Positions 33,533-42,074 of a DNA stretch of 64,000 nt are shown piece by piece. This DNA comes from Baekduia alba. Its GTDB lineage: Bacteria; Actinomycetota; Thermoleophilia; Solirubrobacterales; Solirubrobacteraceae. How positions within the stretch are numbered: the stretch's first letter is position 1; each line of letters opens with the position of its first letter. Position numbers and translations under genes: made by a program. The stretch covers positions 1,178,001 through 1,242,000 of the forward strand of contig NZ_CP114013.1 in the NCBI RefSeq assembly GCF_028416635.1, read 5' to 3'. The notes under the pieces are model-generated. The model ran no database searches, had not been told where the DNA came from, and saw only the letters and a program-made list of their open reading frames with translations.

Positions 33533-35455
33533 ATGCCCCGCCGCCTCGCCGTCCTCGCCCTCGTCGCCACTGCCCTCGCCGTGCCCGCCATGCCCGCCGC
33601 GCCGGCGGGCGCCAAGGCGCCGCGCGCGCAGCTCGTCGCGTTCGACTCGTGCCGCGCGCTCGTGGGTTACGCGCACCGCTACGCCGCGCGGGCCGGCGGC
33701 GTCGGCGTCCCGGTCCGCGCCCTCGGCGCCGCGCCCGAGACGCTCGAACGGCCGGTGCAGAAGACCACCGACAACGGGTCGGTCACGCCGACGGCGGCGC
33801 CGCAGGAGACGAGCGCGGTCGCCGGCGACACGGGCACGTCGTTCTCGGGCACCAACGTGCAGGAGCTCGGGATCGACGAGCCCGACGTCGTCAAGACCGA
33901 CGGCCAGCACGTCTACGCGATCGCCGACGGCGTCCTGCGGATCCTCGACGTCACCGGCGACGCGCCGCGGATCGTCGGGACGCTGAAGCTGGACGACGAC
34001 GCCGGCCAGCAGCTGCTGCTGCGCGGAACGCGCGTGCTGGTGATCGCGACGCGGTCCACCTACCGCGGCGGCCCGATCCCGATCGACGGCGGCCCCGTCG
34101 TCAAGGCCGCGATCGCGCCCGCCCCCGGCGGCGCCGCGACCACGCAGCTGACCGAGGTCGACGTCACCGACCCCGCCGCGCCGAAGGTCGCGCGCACGAT
34201 GACGCTCGACGGCGCGTTCGTCGACGCGCGCATGACCGGCGCCACCGCGCGCGTGGTCGTCAGCTCCACGCCCGCGCCGACCGGCGCCGTCCCGCTCGCC
34301 GGCTCGCCGCTGCGCACGTTCGTCCCGGCCACGACGATCAAGTCGAAGATCACGGGGCGCACCTACCGCCGCGGCGTCGTGCCCTGCGGCGACGTCCGCC
34401 GGCCCGACGCGTTCGCCGGGCTCGGGCTGCTGACGGTGCTCACCGTCGACCTCGACAAGGGCCTGTACGACGTCGACCGTGACGCGGTCATGGCCGGCGC
34501 CCAGGACGTGTACGGGTCGGGCACGAGCCTCTACGTCGCGTCGCAGAAGTACGTCCCGGGCCTGAGCGACGCCGGCGACGTCCCGGGCTCGATGCGCACC
34601 GAGATCCACCGCTTCGACGCGTCCAAGCCGGGGGAGACGACGTACGCCGGCTCGGGGACCGTCCCCGGCTTCGTGGTCAACTCCTATGCCTTGAGCGAGG
34701 CCGACGGCGCGCTGCGGGTCGCGTCGACCGACGAGCCGTCGTGGCTGCCCGAGGGCGGCGAGGCGTCGCCGGCGCAGTCCTACGTGACGGTGCTCAAGCC
34801 CGGCGACGGCGGCGCGCTGAGCCAGGTGGGCCAGGTCGGCGGCCTGGGCAAGGGCCAGCGGATCTACGGCGTGCGCTTCGTCGGGCCCGTCGGCTACGTA
34901 GTGACGTTCCGCCAGATGGACCCGCTCTACACCGTGGACTTGGGCGACCCGGCCGCGCCGCGCGTCGTCGGCGAGCTCGAGATCCCCGGCTACTCCGCGT
35001 ACCTGCACCCGCTGGCGGACGGGCTCCTGCTCGGCGTCGGGCAGGAGGCGACGGCGGACGGCCGCCCGCAGGGCACCCAGGTCTCGGTCTTCGACGTCTC
35101 CGACCTCGCGCATCCCAAGCGCGTCCAGCACCTCGTCTTCGGCAAGGGCAGCTCGGACGCCGAGTTCGACCCGCACGCGTTCCTGTGGTGGGCGCCGACC
35201 CAGACCGCGGTGATCCCGCTGAGCACCTACGACGAGGCGACGCGGACGAGCTTCACCGGCGCCGTGGGCCTGCACGCCGCGGCCGACGCGCTGGGCGAGA
35301 TCGGGCGTGTGACGCACGGCAGCGGCGAGGAGGTCGCGCCGATCGCCCGCTCGCTGGTCATCGGCGACCGGCTGTACACGCTCAGCTATCTGGGGCTCGG
35401 GGCCAATCGCCTCGACACGCTCGCGCCGCTGTCGTTCACCGCGTTCTCCGGATGA
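33533..35455 (+). CDS. secreted beta-propeller domain protein
   Basis: A 640-residue exported protein. A signal peptide (RRLAVLALVATALAVPAMPA, cleavage near residue 27) is followed by a short helical part and a linker, then the large propeller that characterises the PF09826-type secreted proteins: VQELGIDEPDVVKTDGQHVY, IADGVLRILDVTGDAPRIVG, repeated VDVTDP-like and DVSDLAHPKRVQHL blades, and IYGVRFVGPVGYVVTFRQMD. Archaea and bacteria carry such proteins at the cell surface; some have protease or adhesion links, but the function is unknown. A TAGTGT box stands just before the start. The ATG at 33533 begins the signal peptide; the earlier in-frame start would spoil it. Confidence 0.88.
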   Translation: MPRRLAVLALVATALAVPAMPAAPAGAKAPRAQLVAFDSCRALVGYAHRYAARAGGVGVPVRALGAAPETLERPVQKTTDNGSVTPTAAPQETSAVAGDTGTSFSGTNVQELGIDEPDVVKTDGQHVYAIADGVLRILDVTGDAPRIVGTLKLDDDAGQQLLLRGTRVLVIATRSTYRGGPIPIDGGPVVKAAIAPAPGGAATTQLTEVDVTDPAAPKVARTMTLDGAFVDARMTGATARVVVSSTPAPTGAVPLAGSPLRTFVPATTIKSKITGRTYRRGVVPCGDVRRPDAFAGLGLLTVLTVDLDKGLYDVDRDAVMAGAQDVYGSGTSLYVASQKYVPGLSDAGDVPGSMRTEIHRFDASKPGETTYAGSGTVPGFVVNSYALSEADGALRVASTDEPSWLPEGGEASPAQSYVTVLKPGDGGALSQVGQVGGLGKGQRIYGVRFVGPVGYVVTFRQMDPLYTVDLGDPAAPRVVGELEIPGYSAYLHPLADGLLLGVGQEATADGRPQGTQVSVFDVSDLAHPKRVQHLVFGKGSSDAEFDPHAFLWWAPTQTAVIPLSTYDEATRTSFTGAVGLHAAADALGEIGRVTHGSGEEVAPIARSLVIGDRLYTLSYLGLGANRLDTLAPLSFTAFSG

Positions 35456-35528
35456 CGTTCCCGGCGCGCCGATGCCGAGATCCGCGCGTTGCGCGCATGG
35501 TCCCGCCGCACGCGGGCACACCGGTGCC

Positions 35529-35924
35529 ATGGCGCCCGAGCCCGCGACCTGGTTGGTCTCGGCCACCCCAGAGCAGATCTCCGTCCTGCGCACCGAAGTG
35601 ACGGCGTACGCGCAGCGGGTGGGGATCGCCGACGGCCGCCTGCCGGACGTCCGCCTCGCCGTCTCCGAGGCCGCGACCAACGCCGTGCTGCACGCCTACC
35701 GCGACCGCGACCCTGGCCACATCCGGGTCGACGCGCACGTGCAGGATGACGGCCACCTGCGGATCGTGGTCGAGGACGACGGCTTCGGCCCGCTGCCGCG
35801 CCCCGACTCGCCCGGCCTCGGCCTCGGGCTGCCCACGATCGCCTCGGTCGCCGACGCCGTCGAGCTCTCGGCCGGCTCCGCCGCGGGCGCGCGCCTGTCG
35901 ATGCTCTTCGCGACCGGCGGCTAG
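35529..35924 (+). CDS. anti-sigma factor-type ATP-binding protein (RsbW-like)
   Basis: A 131-residue GHKL ATPase domain. The N box is VSEAATNAVLHAYRDRD, the G1 box VEDDGFGPLPRPDSP and the G2 box GLGLGLPTIASVAD. Such small proteins bind and inhibit sigma factors or phosphorylate STAS antagonists. No sigma or STAS gene is next to it; a STAS protein lacking the acceptor Ser is encoded at 1133. The ATG at 35529 is chosen because the frame upstream of it is low in coding character. The TAG stop is part of the CTAG that was duplicated by the adjacent IS element, so the insertion left this protein unchanged. Confidence 0.87.
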   Translation: MAPEPATWLVSATPEQISVLRTEVTAYAQRVGIADGRLPDVRLAVSEAATNAVLHAYRDRDPGHIRVDAHVQDDGHLRIVVEDDGFGPLPRPDSPGLGLGLPTIASVADAVELSAGSAAGARLSMLFATGG

Positions 35925-36640
35925 CTGTAAGTCCCGAGCAGGTTGTTCAGGCGGGTGATGGGTGTTTGTCGCCCGATGCCTGCGTGTTTGCGGCGATGGT
36001 TGTAGGTGAACAGCCAGCCGTCAAGGGCGGCGGCGCGGTCTGCGCTGTTGGTGTAGATCGCGCCGTAGGCCCAGCCGCCGAGCATGGTCCGGATGAAGCG
36101 TTCTGCCTTGCCGTTGGTCTGGGGTCGGTAGGGCCGGGTGCGTAGGTGCTTGAGCCCGAGCGTTTTGCAGGCGATGGCGTGGATGGTGGAGCGGTAGGCG
36201 CTGCCGTTGTCGGTCATGACCGCTTCGACGGTCATGCCGTGGCTTTCAAAGAACGCGATCGCGCGGCGCAGAAACCCGATCGCGGTGATCGCTTTCTCGT
36301 CTTCGAGGACCTCGACGTAGGCCAGGCGCGTGGCGTCGTCGATCGCGACATGAACGAACTCCCAGCCCAGCTGGTCGGCCTTGCGGTGATAGCCGGCCTG
36401 TCGCTTGCCCGTCAGGCCGGTGATCCGGTGTCCGACCCGGGCGATCCGCCCGAGCTTTTTGATGTCGATGTGGATCAGCTCGCCGGGCCGCGCTCGCTCG
36501 TAGCGCCGGGCGGGCTCCAAGCCCAGCCGTCCCAACCGGCCCATGTCGATCGAGCTCAGGATGCCCGAGACCGTCGAGAGCGCCATGCCGAGAACATCGG
36601 CGATCTCGGGGCCGGTCATCCGCAACCGTCGCACAACCAC
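35921..36640 (-). CDS. IS481-family transposase, N-terminally shortened
   Basis: A roughly 237-residue DDE transposase. It keeps one HTH (RMTGPEIADVLGMALSTVSG) and the whole catalytic domain: PGELIHIDIKKLGRI with the first Asp, AVMTDNGSAYRST with the second and TNGKAERFIRTMLGGW with the Glu, then YNHRRKHAGIGRQTPITRLN. Full proteins have about 320 residues, so the first HTH of some 75 residues is absent and activity is doubtful. GGAGG lies nine bases before GTG 36634, an alternative start to GTG 36640. The stop codon TAG comes from the duplicated CTAG target, outside the element itself. Confidence 0.88.
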   Translation of the reverse strand: MVVRRLRMTGPEIADVLGMALSTVSGILSSIDMGRLGRLGLEPARRYERARPGELIHIDIKKLGRIARVGHRITGLTGKRQAGYHRKADQLGWEFVHVAIDDATRLAYVEVLEDEKAITAIGFLRRAIAFFESHGMTVEAVMTDNGSAYRSTIHAIACKTLGLKHLRTRPYRPQTNGKAERFIRTMLGGWAYGAIYTNSADRAAALDGWLFTYNHRRKHAGIGRQTPITRLNNLLGTYS

Positions 36641-36685
36641 CAGCCTCCAAGGAGGCCCGGATGAACAACGTCCTCAGGAACTACA
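35926..36685. mobile_element. IS481-family insertion sequence, short form
   Basis: A 760-base element with imperfect inverted repeats: 35926-35949 (TGTAAGTCCCGAGCAGGTTG...) and the complement of 36662-36685 (TGTAGTTCCTGAGGACGTTG...), 19 of 24 matching. It is flanked by identical GCTAGC hexamers (35920-35925 and 36686-36691), a six-base target duplication of the NCTAGN kind known for IS481. Typical family members exceed 950 bases, so internal sequence at the transposase 5' end is missing. The insertion lies exactly in the CTAG that formerly held the stops of two convergent genes. Confidence 0.88.
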
Positions 36686-36686
36686 G

Positions 36687-37559
36687 CTAGCCGACCGGCG
36701 CTCCGGCACGCTCGGGGTCGGCCGCCGCGACGCCCGTCGGCCCTTCCGGCTGGGCCGCGTGCAGCGCGACCCCGGCGGCCACGGCGGCGACGCCGAGCAC
36801 CTCGGCCGCGCTCGGGATCTGGGTCAGGACGACGACGCCGATGACCGTGGCGATGGCCGGCAGCAGCGACACCATCAGGCTGTAGGTCGCGCGCGGCAGC
36901 CGCGTCAGCGCGAGCTGGTCGCAGACGTAGGGGATGACCGACGAGCTGATGCCGACGCCCACCGCGGCCAGCAGCGCGACCGGGTCGGCGAAGACCGGCG
37001 CCGCCGCCCAGCCCGCGATCGGCGTGACGACCACGGCCGCCACGAGCATCGACGCGCCCAGGCCGTCGACGCCGTCCAGCGCCGGGCGCTTGGCGACGCG
37101 GTCGGCCAGCACGATGTAGGACGCGAAAAGGCCGGCGTTGGCGAAGGCGAAGGCCAGGCCGGTCGCGCCGCCGGCCAGGTGGATCCCGGTGAGCGCGTAG
37201 ACCCCGCCGATGGCGAGCAGCAGCGCGGCGAGGTTGCGCGGGGTCCGGGCGCCGAGCGCGGCCAGCGCGATGACCGGGAAGAACTCGATCGCCGCCACGG
37301 TCCCCAGGTGGAGGCGGTCGATCGCGAGGTAGAAGCAGCAGTTCATCAGCGCCAGGCAGGCGCCCCAGGCCAGGATCAGCCGCGCGTCGTCGCCCCGCAG
37401 GTCGATGCGCCGCCACGGCCGGCGCCACGCCGCGAAGATCAGCGCCGCCGTCGCGATCCGCAGCCACGCGACGCCGAGGACGTCGACGCGGGCGAACAGG
37501 AGGACCGCGAAGGCGGGCCCGAGGTAGTGGAAGGTGGCGCTGACAGCGAAGTACCGCAT
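36687..37559 (-). CDS. EamA/RhtA-type exporter
   Basis: A 290-residue protein with ten predicted membrane helices in two EamA repeats. It opens MRYFAVSATFHYLGPAFAVL, contains WGACLALMNCCFYLAIDRLH and LGTVAAIEFFPVIALAALGA in the first repeat and SSVIPYVCDQLALTRLPRAT with SLMVSLLPAIATVIGVVVL in the second, matching RhtA-like threonine/homoserine exporters. An AsnC-family gene is divergent, 64 bases away, which supports amino-acid export under its control. The ATG at 37559 is chosen because the longer frame is unlike the family. The TAG stop is in the right-hand CTAG copy made by the IS insertion. Confidence 0.9.
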   Translation of the reverse strand: MRYFAVSATFHYLGPAFAVLLFARVDVLGVAWLRIATAALIFAAWRRPWRRIDLRGDDARLILAWGACLALMNCCFYLAIDRLHLGTVAAIEFFPVIALAALGARTPRNLAALLLAIGGVYALTGIHLAGGATGLAFAFANAGLFASYIVLADRVAKRPALDGVDGLGASMLVAAVVVTPIAGWAAAPVFADPVALLAAVGVGISSSVIPYVCDQLALTRLPRATYSLMVSLLPAIATVIGVVVLTQIPSAAEVLGVAAVAAGVALHAAQPEGPTGVAAADPERAGAPVG

Positions 37560-37610
37560 GCCGCAACACGATCCTCGGTCGGACCCCTGTTCGGAAGGGG
37601 CGATCGACGG

Positions 37611-37616
37611 TATCGT
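37611..37616 (+). promoter_or_regulatory. -10-like box TATCGT before the AsnC gene
   Basis: TATCGT ends seven bases before the ATG at 37624, in the 64-base divergent region shared with the EamA exporter gene. Confidence 0.4.
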
Positions 37617-37623
37617 CGTTGGC

Positions 37624-38100
37624 ATGCCTGCGAATGGACGGCTGAACGGGCTCGACGACGTCGATCGTGATCTGCTGGTCCAACTGCAGGACGACGCGCG
37701 GCTCAGCCTCGCCGAGCTCGGCCGCCGCGTCGGCCTCTCGTCGCCCGCCGTGGCCGAGCGCGTCCGGCGCCTCACCGACGAGGGCGTCATCCGCGGCTTC
37801 AGCGCCGACGTCGACCCGCGCGCGCTCGGCTACGCGCTGAGCGCGATCGTCCGGATCCGGCCGGCGCCGCGGCAGATCGCGAAGGTCGCCGACCTCGCGC
37901 GATCGACGCCCGAGGTGGTCGAGTGCCATCGGATCACGGGGGAGGACTGCTTCTTCATGAAGGTCCACGTCCGCGACGTCGAGCACCTCGAGGCCGTCAT
38001 CGACCGCTTCACGGTCTTCGGGCAGACCACGACGTCGGTGATGCAGACCTCGCCCGTGCCGCGCCGCGGCGTCGCGGTCGCGGCCGGGAGCGAGTCCTAG
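37624..38100 (+). CDS. Lrp/AsnC-family regulator
   Basis: A 158-residue protein. The N-terminal HTH (LDDVDRDLLVQLQDDARLSL, then AELGRRVGLSSPAVAERVRR) is followed by the RAM ligand domain (GYALSAIVRIRPAPRQIAKV, VVECHRITGEDCFFMKVHVR). Lrp/AsnC proteins sense amino acids and often control exporters, as expected for the divergent EamA gene. The ATG at 37624 fits the family length; the longer frame would read through the promoter. Its TAG stop shares a CTAG with the stop of the convergent GNAT gene. Confidence 0.92.
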   Translation: MPANGRLNGLDDVDRDLLVQLQDDARLSLAELGRRVGLSSPAVAERVRRLTDEGVIRGFSADVDPRALGYALSAIVRIRPAPRQIAKVADLARSTPEVVECHRITGEDCFFMKVHVRDVEHLEAVIDRFTVFGQTTTSVMQTSPVPRRGVAVAAGSES

Positions 38101-38621
38101 GACAACCGGCGCTCGAGGATCGCACCGGGCCAGCCCTTGACCTCGAACGAGCCCGTGCGGGTGAAGCCGAGGCGCTCGTACTGCGCCGGCAGGCCGGGGA
38201 CGCCCGCCCAGCAGTCGACGCGCAGCTGCTCGGCGCCCGCCGCGCGCGCCTCGGCCTCGGCGGTGGCGATCAGCGCCGCGCCGACGCCGCGCCGACGGTA
38301 GGCCGCGTTGACGAGCAGGACCATCACGTACAGCTCGGGGCGCTCCGGCGGCGGCACGTAGGGCATGTGCTCGCCGACGACCATCGCGCCGGCCGGCAGC
38401 GCGTCCGGCGCCGCCCCGGGGTCGCGCGCGAAGCGCAGCCCGCCGCCGGCGGCCCACTCGTCCGCGCGCGCGGACGAGGACGGCCGCTCCGACCAGGGCT
38501 CCGAGCCCCACTGCGCGGTCTGGTCGCGCGCGACCAGCCACGCGACCGCGTCGTCGAACAGCGCCAGGAGCGTCGGCGCGTCGCCGGGCCCGCCGGCCAC
38601 GACCTCGATCTCGTCGGTCAT
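38097..38621 (-). CDS. GNAT-family N-acetyltransferase
   Basis: A 174-residue protein with the acetyl-CoA loop AAYRRRGVGAALIATAEAEA near residue 115 and the C-terminal strand QYERLGFTRTGSFEVKGWPG. Upstream lie the variable substrate-side helices (PTLLALFDDAVAWLVARDQT) that occur in the group acting on small amines or antibiotics, but the substrate cannot be named. The ATG lies 12 bases after the stop of the methyltransferase gene upstream, so it is the last gene of a three-gene run (helicase, methyltransferase, GNAT). It converges with the AsnC gene through a shared CTAG. Confidence 0.88.
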   Translation of the reverse strand: MTDEIEVVAGGPGDAPTLLALFDDAVAWLVARDQTAQWGSEPWSERPSSSARADEWAAGGGLRFARDPGAAPDALPAGAMVVGEHMPYVPPPERPELYVMVLLVNAAYRRRGVGAALIATAEAEARAAGAEQLRVDCWAGVPGLPAQYERLGFTRTGSFEVKGWPGAILERRLS

Positions 38622-38632
38622 CGGCCGCTCCC

Positions 38633-39844
38633 TCAGGCGGGGCGCGTGCAGAGCACCTGGAACACGGAGATGAACCCCGTCTCGAAGCCGCGCCGCGCGG
38701 TGCGCAGGTACAGCCGCCAGACGCGCACGCGCTCCTCGCCGCCGAGCTCGATCGCGCGCGGCAGGTTGGCGTCGAAGTTGTCGGCCCAGTGCTTCAGCGT
38801 CTCCGCGTAGTCCATGCGGAAGCCCTCGACGTGCGTGGGCTCGAGGCCGGCGCGCTCGACCGCCGTGAGGATGCGCGAGACGTGCAGCGGCGCGCCGTCG
38901 GGGAAGACGTAGCGCTCCGAGAACGGTCCGGCCTCCGGGTCGGTGTGGCGCAGGCGGCCGATGCCGTGGTTGAGCAGGCGGCCGCCCGGCTTGAGGAAGT
39001 CGCGCAGCGCGACCGCGTAGTTGTCGATGTTGCCGGAGCCGACGTGCTCGACCATGCCGATCGACGAGATCGCGTCGAACGGCTCGGCGTTCAGCTCGCG
39101 CCAGTCCATCACCTTGATCTCGACGCGGTCGCCGACGCCGGCCTCGTCCGCGCGTTGACGGGCCAGCTCGGCCTGCGGCTCGGACAGCGTGATGCCGGTG
39201 ACGTGCACGCCGTGCTCGCGCGCCGCGTGGATCGCGAACGCGCCCCAACCGCAGCCCACGTCCAGGACCCGCTCGCCCTCCTTGAGCCCGAGCTTGGTGC
39301 AGACGAGCTCGCGCTTGGTCCACTGCGCCTCTTCGAGCGTCTTGGCCCCGCGCGAGAAGATCGCGCACGAGTACGTCATCGTCGGGTCGAGGAAGAGCGC
39401 GAAGTACTCGTTGGAGACGTCGTAGTGATGGCGGACGGCCGCCTTGTCGCGCTCGATGCTGTGCCGCCGGCCCTGCGGGATCAGCTCCGCCTGCGGCGGC
39501 TTGGGCGGCGCGACCAGGCCGGTCGAGCGCAGCGCGGCGGCGGCGAGCTTCGCCTTCGTCCTGGTGTCGAACGACGGCGGCTTCCAGGTGTCGAGCAGGT
39601 CCAGCGTGGCGTCGAGGTCGTCGACGTCGAGCGCGCCGGAGACGTAGGCGCGGCCGATGCCGAGCTGGCCGGGTGCGCGCAGCGCGTGGGCGAGCGCGAG
39701 CGGCGACTTGACGCGGAAGGTCGTCATCGACGAGCCGTTGGTGGACGGGAGCGTGCTGCCGTCCCAGAACGCGACCTCGAAGGGCCGCTCTGGGAGCGCA
39801 CGCCCAAGCTCCTCGCGGAGCGGAGCGGGACGGGAGAAGGCCAT
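38633..39844 (-). CDS. cyclopropane-fatty-acyl-phospholipid synthase-type methyltransferase
   Basis: A 403-residue class I methyltransferase. The N-terminal 130 residues are the lipid-binding helical part (SPLALAHALRAPGQLGIGRA, YVSGALDVDDLDATLDLLD). The catalytic domain follows with HHYDVSNEYFALFLDPTMTY, the SAM motif RVLDVGCGWGAFAIHAAREH, GITLSEPQAELARQRADEAG, the catalytic-site SSIGMVEHVG and NIDNYAVALRDFLKPGGRLL. Members add a methylene bridge or methyl group to unsaturated membrane lipids from S-adenosylmethionine. Length is normal. The gene is 22 bases downstream of the helicase gene and just before GNAT, probably one transcript. Confidence 0.92.
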   Translation of the reverse strand: MAFSRPAPLREELGRALPERPFEVAFWDGSTLPSTNGSSMTTFRVKSPLALAHALRAPGQLGIGRAYVSGALDVDDLDATLDLLDTWKPPSFDTRTKAKLAAAALRSTGLVAPPKPPQAELIPQGRRHSIERDKAAVRHHYDVSNEYFALFLDPTMTYSCAIFSRGAKTLEEAQWTKRELVCTKLGLKEGERVLDVGCGWGAFAIHAAREHGVHVTGITLSEPQAELARQRADEAGVGDRVEIKVMDWRELNAEPFDAISSIGMVEHVGSGNIDNYAVALRDFLKPGGRLLNHGIGRLRHTDPEAGPFSERYVFPDGAPLHVSRILTAVERAGLEPTHVEGFRMDYAETLKHWADNFDANLPRAIELGGEERVRVWRLYLRTARRGFETGFISVFQVLCTRPA

Positions 39845-39866
39845 CCCCGCAACCTAGCGGCCGCGG

Positions 39867-42035
39867 CTACGCGACCGGCCGCAGGTGCCGGTAGGGCTCG
39901 TCGCCGCGCAGCACGCGGATGACGCCCTCGACGACGTTCTCGCCGTCGATGCGCTTGCCGTCGGTCACGGCGTCGACGATCCCGCGCTTGCGCTCGACCA
40001 GCTCGGCCATCGTCTCGTCGATCGTGTCGGCGGCCAGCAGGTACCAGGCGGTGACCGAGTCGGTCTGGCCGATGCGGTGCGTGCGGTCCTCGGCCTGGTC
40101 GTGCAGCGCCGGCGTCCACTCGAGCTCGAGGAACGCGACGTTGGAGGCGCGCGTGAGCGTGATGCCCTGGGCGGCGACGCGGGTGGCGCACACGATGAGC
40201 TGCGGGCCGTCCGGCGTCTGGAACTCGCGCACGGACTCCTCGCGCGCCTCGATCTTGTCGCGGCCGAAGAGGTGCAGCGCGTCGGGGAAGCGCTCGAGCA
40301 CCGCCTCCTGGACCTCGCGGTGGCGGGCGAAGACCACGAGCGGCTCGCCGGAGGCGAGGAAGTCGTGGATCCACGCCAGCGCGGCGGTGAGCTTGCCGCG
40401 CGCCGCCAGGCGCTGCAGCGCGCCGAGCTGGGCCAGGCGCTCCGCGCGCAGCGTCGCGGCGATCTTCGCGTTGAGGTCGCCGAGCTCCAGCGGCTGGGAG
40501 CGCAGCCACTCGACCACGTCGCGCTCGGCGACGCGGTACTCGCGCTCGTTGTCCAGCGACACCGGGACGACGACCCGGCGCTTGGCCGGCAGCTGCGGCA
40601 GCACCTCGCTCTTGAGGCGGCGCACGAAGCACGAGCGGCGCAGGTGCCAGTGCAGGCGCTCCTCGGTCAGCACGCCCTGGAACTGGCGGGAGAAGCGCGC
40701 GCCGGACCCGAACTCGTCCAGCCGGCCGATGATCCGCAGCTGCGAGATCAGCTCCTCCGCGTGGTTGAGCACCGGCGTGCCGGTCAGCGCCACGCGCAGC
40801 CCGCCCTGCACCACGGACTCCGACAGCTTGCGGACCGCCTGCGTGCGCTTGGCGCGCGGGTTCTTGCAGTAATGGGACTCGTCGACGATCACGGCCGCGG
40901 GCCGCAGCCGGGCCAGCGTCTCGTAGTGCTTGCCGACGACTTCGTAGTTGAGGATGGTGATGTCGCCGGTCTTCGGGACCGCGACGCCGCCCTCGACGAT
41001 CGTGACCGAGCGGTGCGGCAGCCACTTCTTGGTCTCGCGCAGCCAGTTGAGCTTCAGCGACGCGGGGCAGATCACGATGGCCGGGAACGCGTCGTCGGCC
41101 TCCATCGTCGCGAGCGCCTGGACGGTCTTGCCCAGGCCCTGCTCGTCGGAGAGGAACGCGCGCCGCGCGTCGAGCAGGTAGCGCACGCCGGCCCACTGGA
41201 ACGGCTGCAGCTCGCCGCCCATGCGCTCGGCCACCTCGGTGAGGGGATCGCCTTCGGTCGCCTTGGACCGGCGGATCTGCGCCTGGGCCTCGGCGGCCTC
41301 CTCGCGCAGGTCCTCCAGCGCGGCCTCGGCCGGCGCGTCGACGTGGACGCCGTGCGCGGCCAGGAAGCCGTCGAGGTGCGTGACGACCCACGGGTCCAGC
41401 GGCAGCGATCGGCCGCCGTCCGACGTGCCGGGCAGCCGCTCGAAGGCGTCGCCGATCGTCGGGTCCCACAGCGTCTCCAGGAGGAACGACTCGCCGTCGA
41501 CGTTGACGTTGAGCGCCAGCCGCGCGGGTGGCGCCTCGCCACCGTGCTCGAGCGCGAGCACGCAGCGCATCGCCGCGCCGTCCAGCTTCGCGCCGCGCGC
41601 CTCGCCCAGGGCCTCCGCCCCGGCTCGTGTCAGCGGCGCGAGCAGCACGCCCTCGACCTCGACCGATCCCTCCAACAACGCCTCGGGCACCGTGCCCGCG
41701 CGCGTGTCGAGGACCCACCAGCCCCGGCCGTCGTAGCGCGTGGTGCGCACCCGGCCGACCCAGCGCTCGCCGACGCCGCGCAGCCAGATGTCGATCTGCG
41801 CGGACGACGTCAGCTTCGGGAAGCGCTTGAGCACCTCCGCGACGTGGACCGCGGCCCAGTCGTCGACGGGCGCCCACCACTCGCGCGTGTCCCAGTCGAA
41901 GCGCCGGTGCGGGATCTGGCGGACGACCGCGACGATGTGCGGGTCGTAGGGGAAGCCGAGGACCACGATCGGCTTGCCGTCGGGGCCCCGGCGCATGTCG
42001 ACGTTGGGGCGGTCGGAGGCGGCGGCCAGTTCCAC
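39867..42035 (-). CDS. SNF2-family helicase, SMARCAL1-like
   Basis: A 722-residue protein. The first 80 residues resemble a HARP-like domain (VLGFPYDPHIVAVVRQIPHR, RFDWDTREWWAPVDDWAAVH). A central spacer leads to the SNF2 ATPase: FLSDEQGLGKTVQALATMEA (Walker A), AVIVDESHYCKNPRAKRTQA (DESH in place of DEAH), RVALTGTPVLNHAEELISQL, and the second RecA domain with VVFARHREVQEAVLERF and EDRTHRIGQTDSVTAWYLLA. Eukaryotic SMARCAL1 anneals DNA strands at stalled forks; bacterial homologues are little studied. No nuclease or methylase lies adjacent, so a restriction or phage-defence operon is not evident. The GTG start is close to a GGAGG; ATG 41999 is an alternative. Confidence 0.9.
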   Translation of the reverse strand: MELAAASDRPNVDMRRGPDGKPIVVLGFPYDPHIVAVVRQIPHRRFDWDTREWWAPVDDWAAVHVAEVLKRFPKLTSSAQIDIWLRGVGERWVGRVRTTRYDGRGWWVLDTRAGTVPEALLEGSVEVEGVLLAPLTRAGAEALGEARGAKLDGAAMRCVLALEHGGEAPPARLALNVNVDGESFLLETLWDPTIGDAFERLPGTSDGGRSLPLDPWVVTHLDGFLAAHGVHVDAPAEAALEDLREEAAEAQAQIRRSKATEGDPLTEVAERMGGELQPFQWAGVRYLLDARRAFLSDEQGLGKTVQALATMEADDAFPAIVICPASLKLNWLRETKKWLPHRSVTIVEGGVAVPKTGDITILNYEVVGKHYETLARLRPAAVIVDESHYCKNPRAKRTQAVRKLSESVVQGGLRVALTGTPVLNHAEELISQLRIIGRLDEFGSGARFSRQFQGVLTEERLHWHLRRSCFVRRLKSEVLPQLPAKRRVVVPVSLDNEREYRVAERDVVEWLRSQPLELGDLNAKIAATLRAERLAQLGALQRLAARGKLTAALAWIHDFLASGEPLVVFARHREVQEAVLERFPDALHLFGRDKIEAREESVREFQTPDGPQLIVCATRVAAQGITLTRASNVAFLELEWTPALHDQAEDRTHRIGQTDSVTAWYLLAADTIDETMAELVERKRGIVDAVTDGKRIDGENVVEGVIRVLRGDEPYRHLRPVA

Positions 42036-42074
42036 CCCCTCCAGCCTATCGGCCGCGCGGCACGGATCTCGTGC

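Noticed and set aside
1133-35924. STAS protein (1133) and RsbW-like ATPase (35529) as one partner-switch module
   Set aside because: They are 34 kb apart, there is no linked sigma factor, and the STAS acceptor Ser is absent.
39867-42035. SMARCAL1-like helicase as part of a phage-defence operon
   Set aside because: Neighbours are a lipid methyltransferase and a GNAT enzyme; there is no nuclease, methylase or other defence gene nearby.
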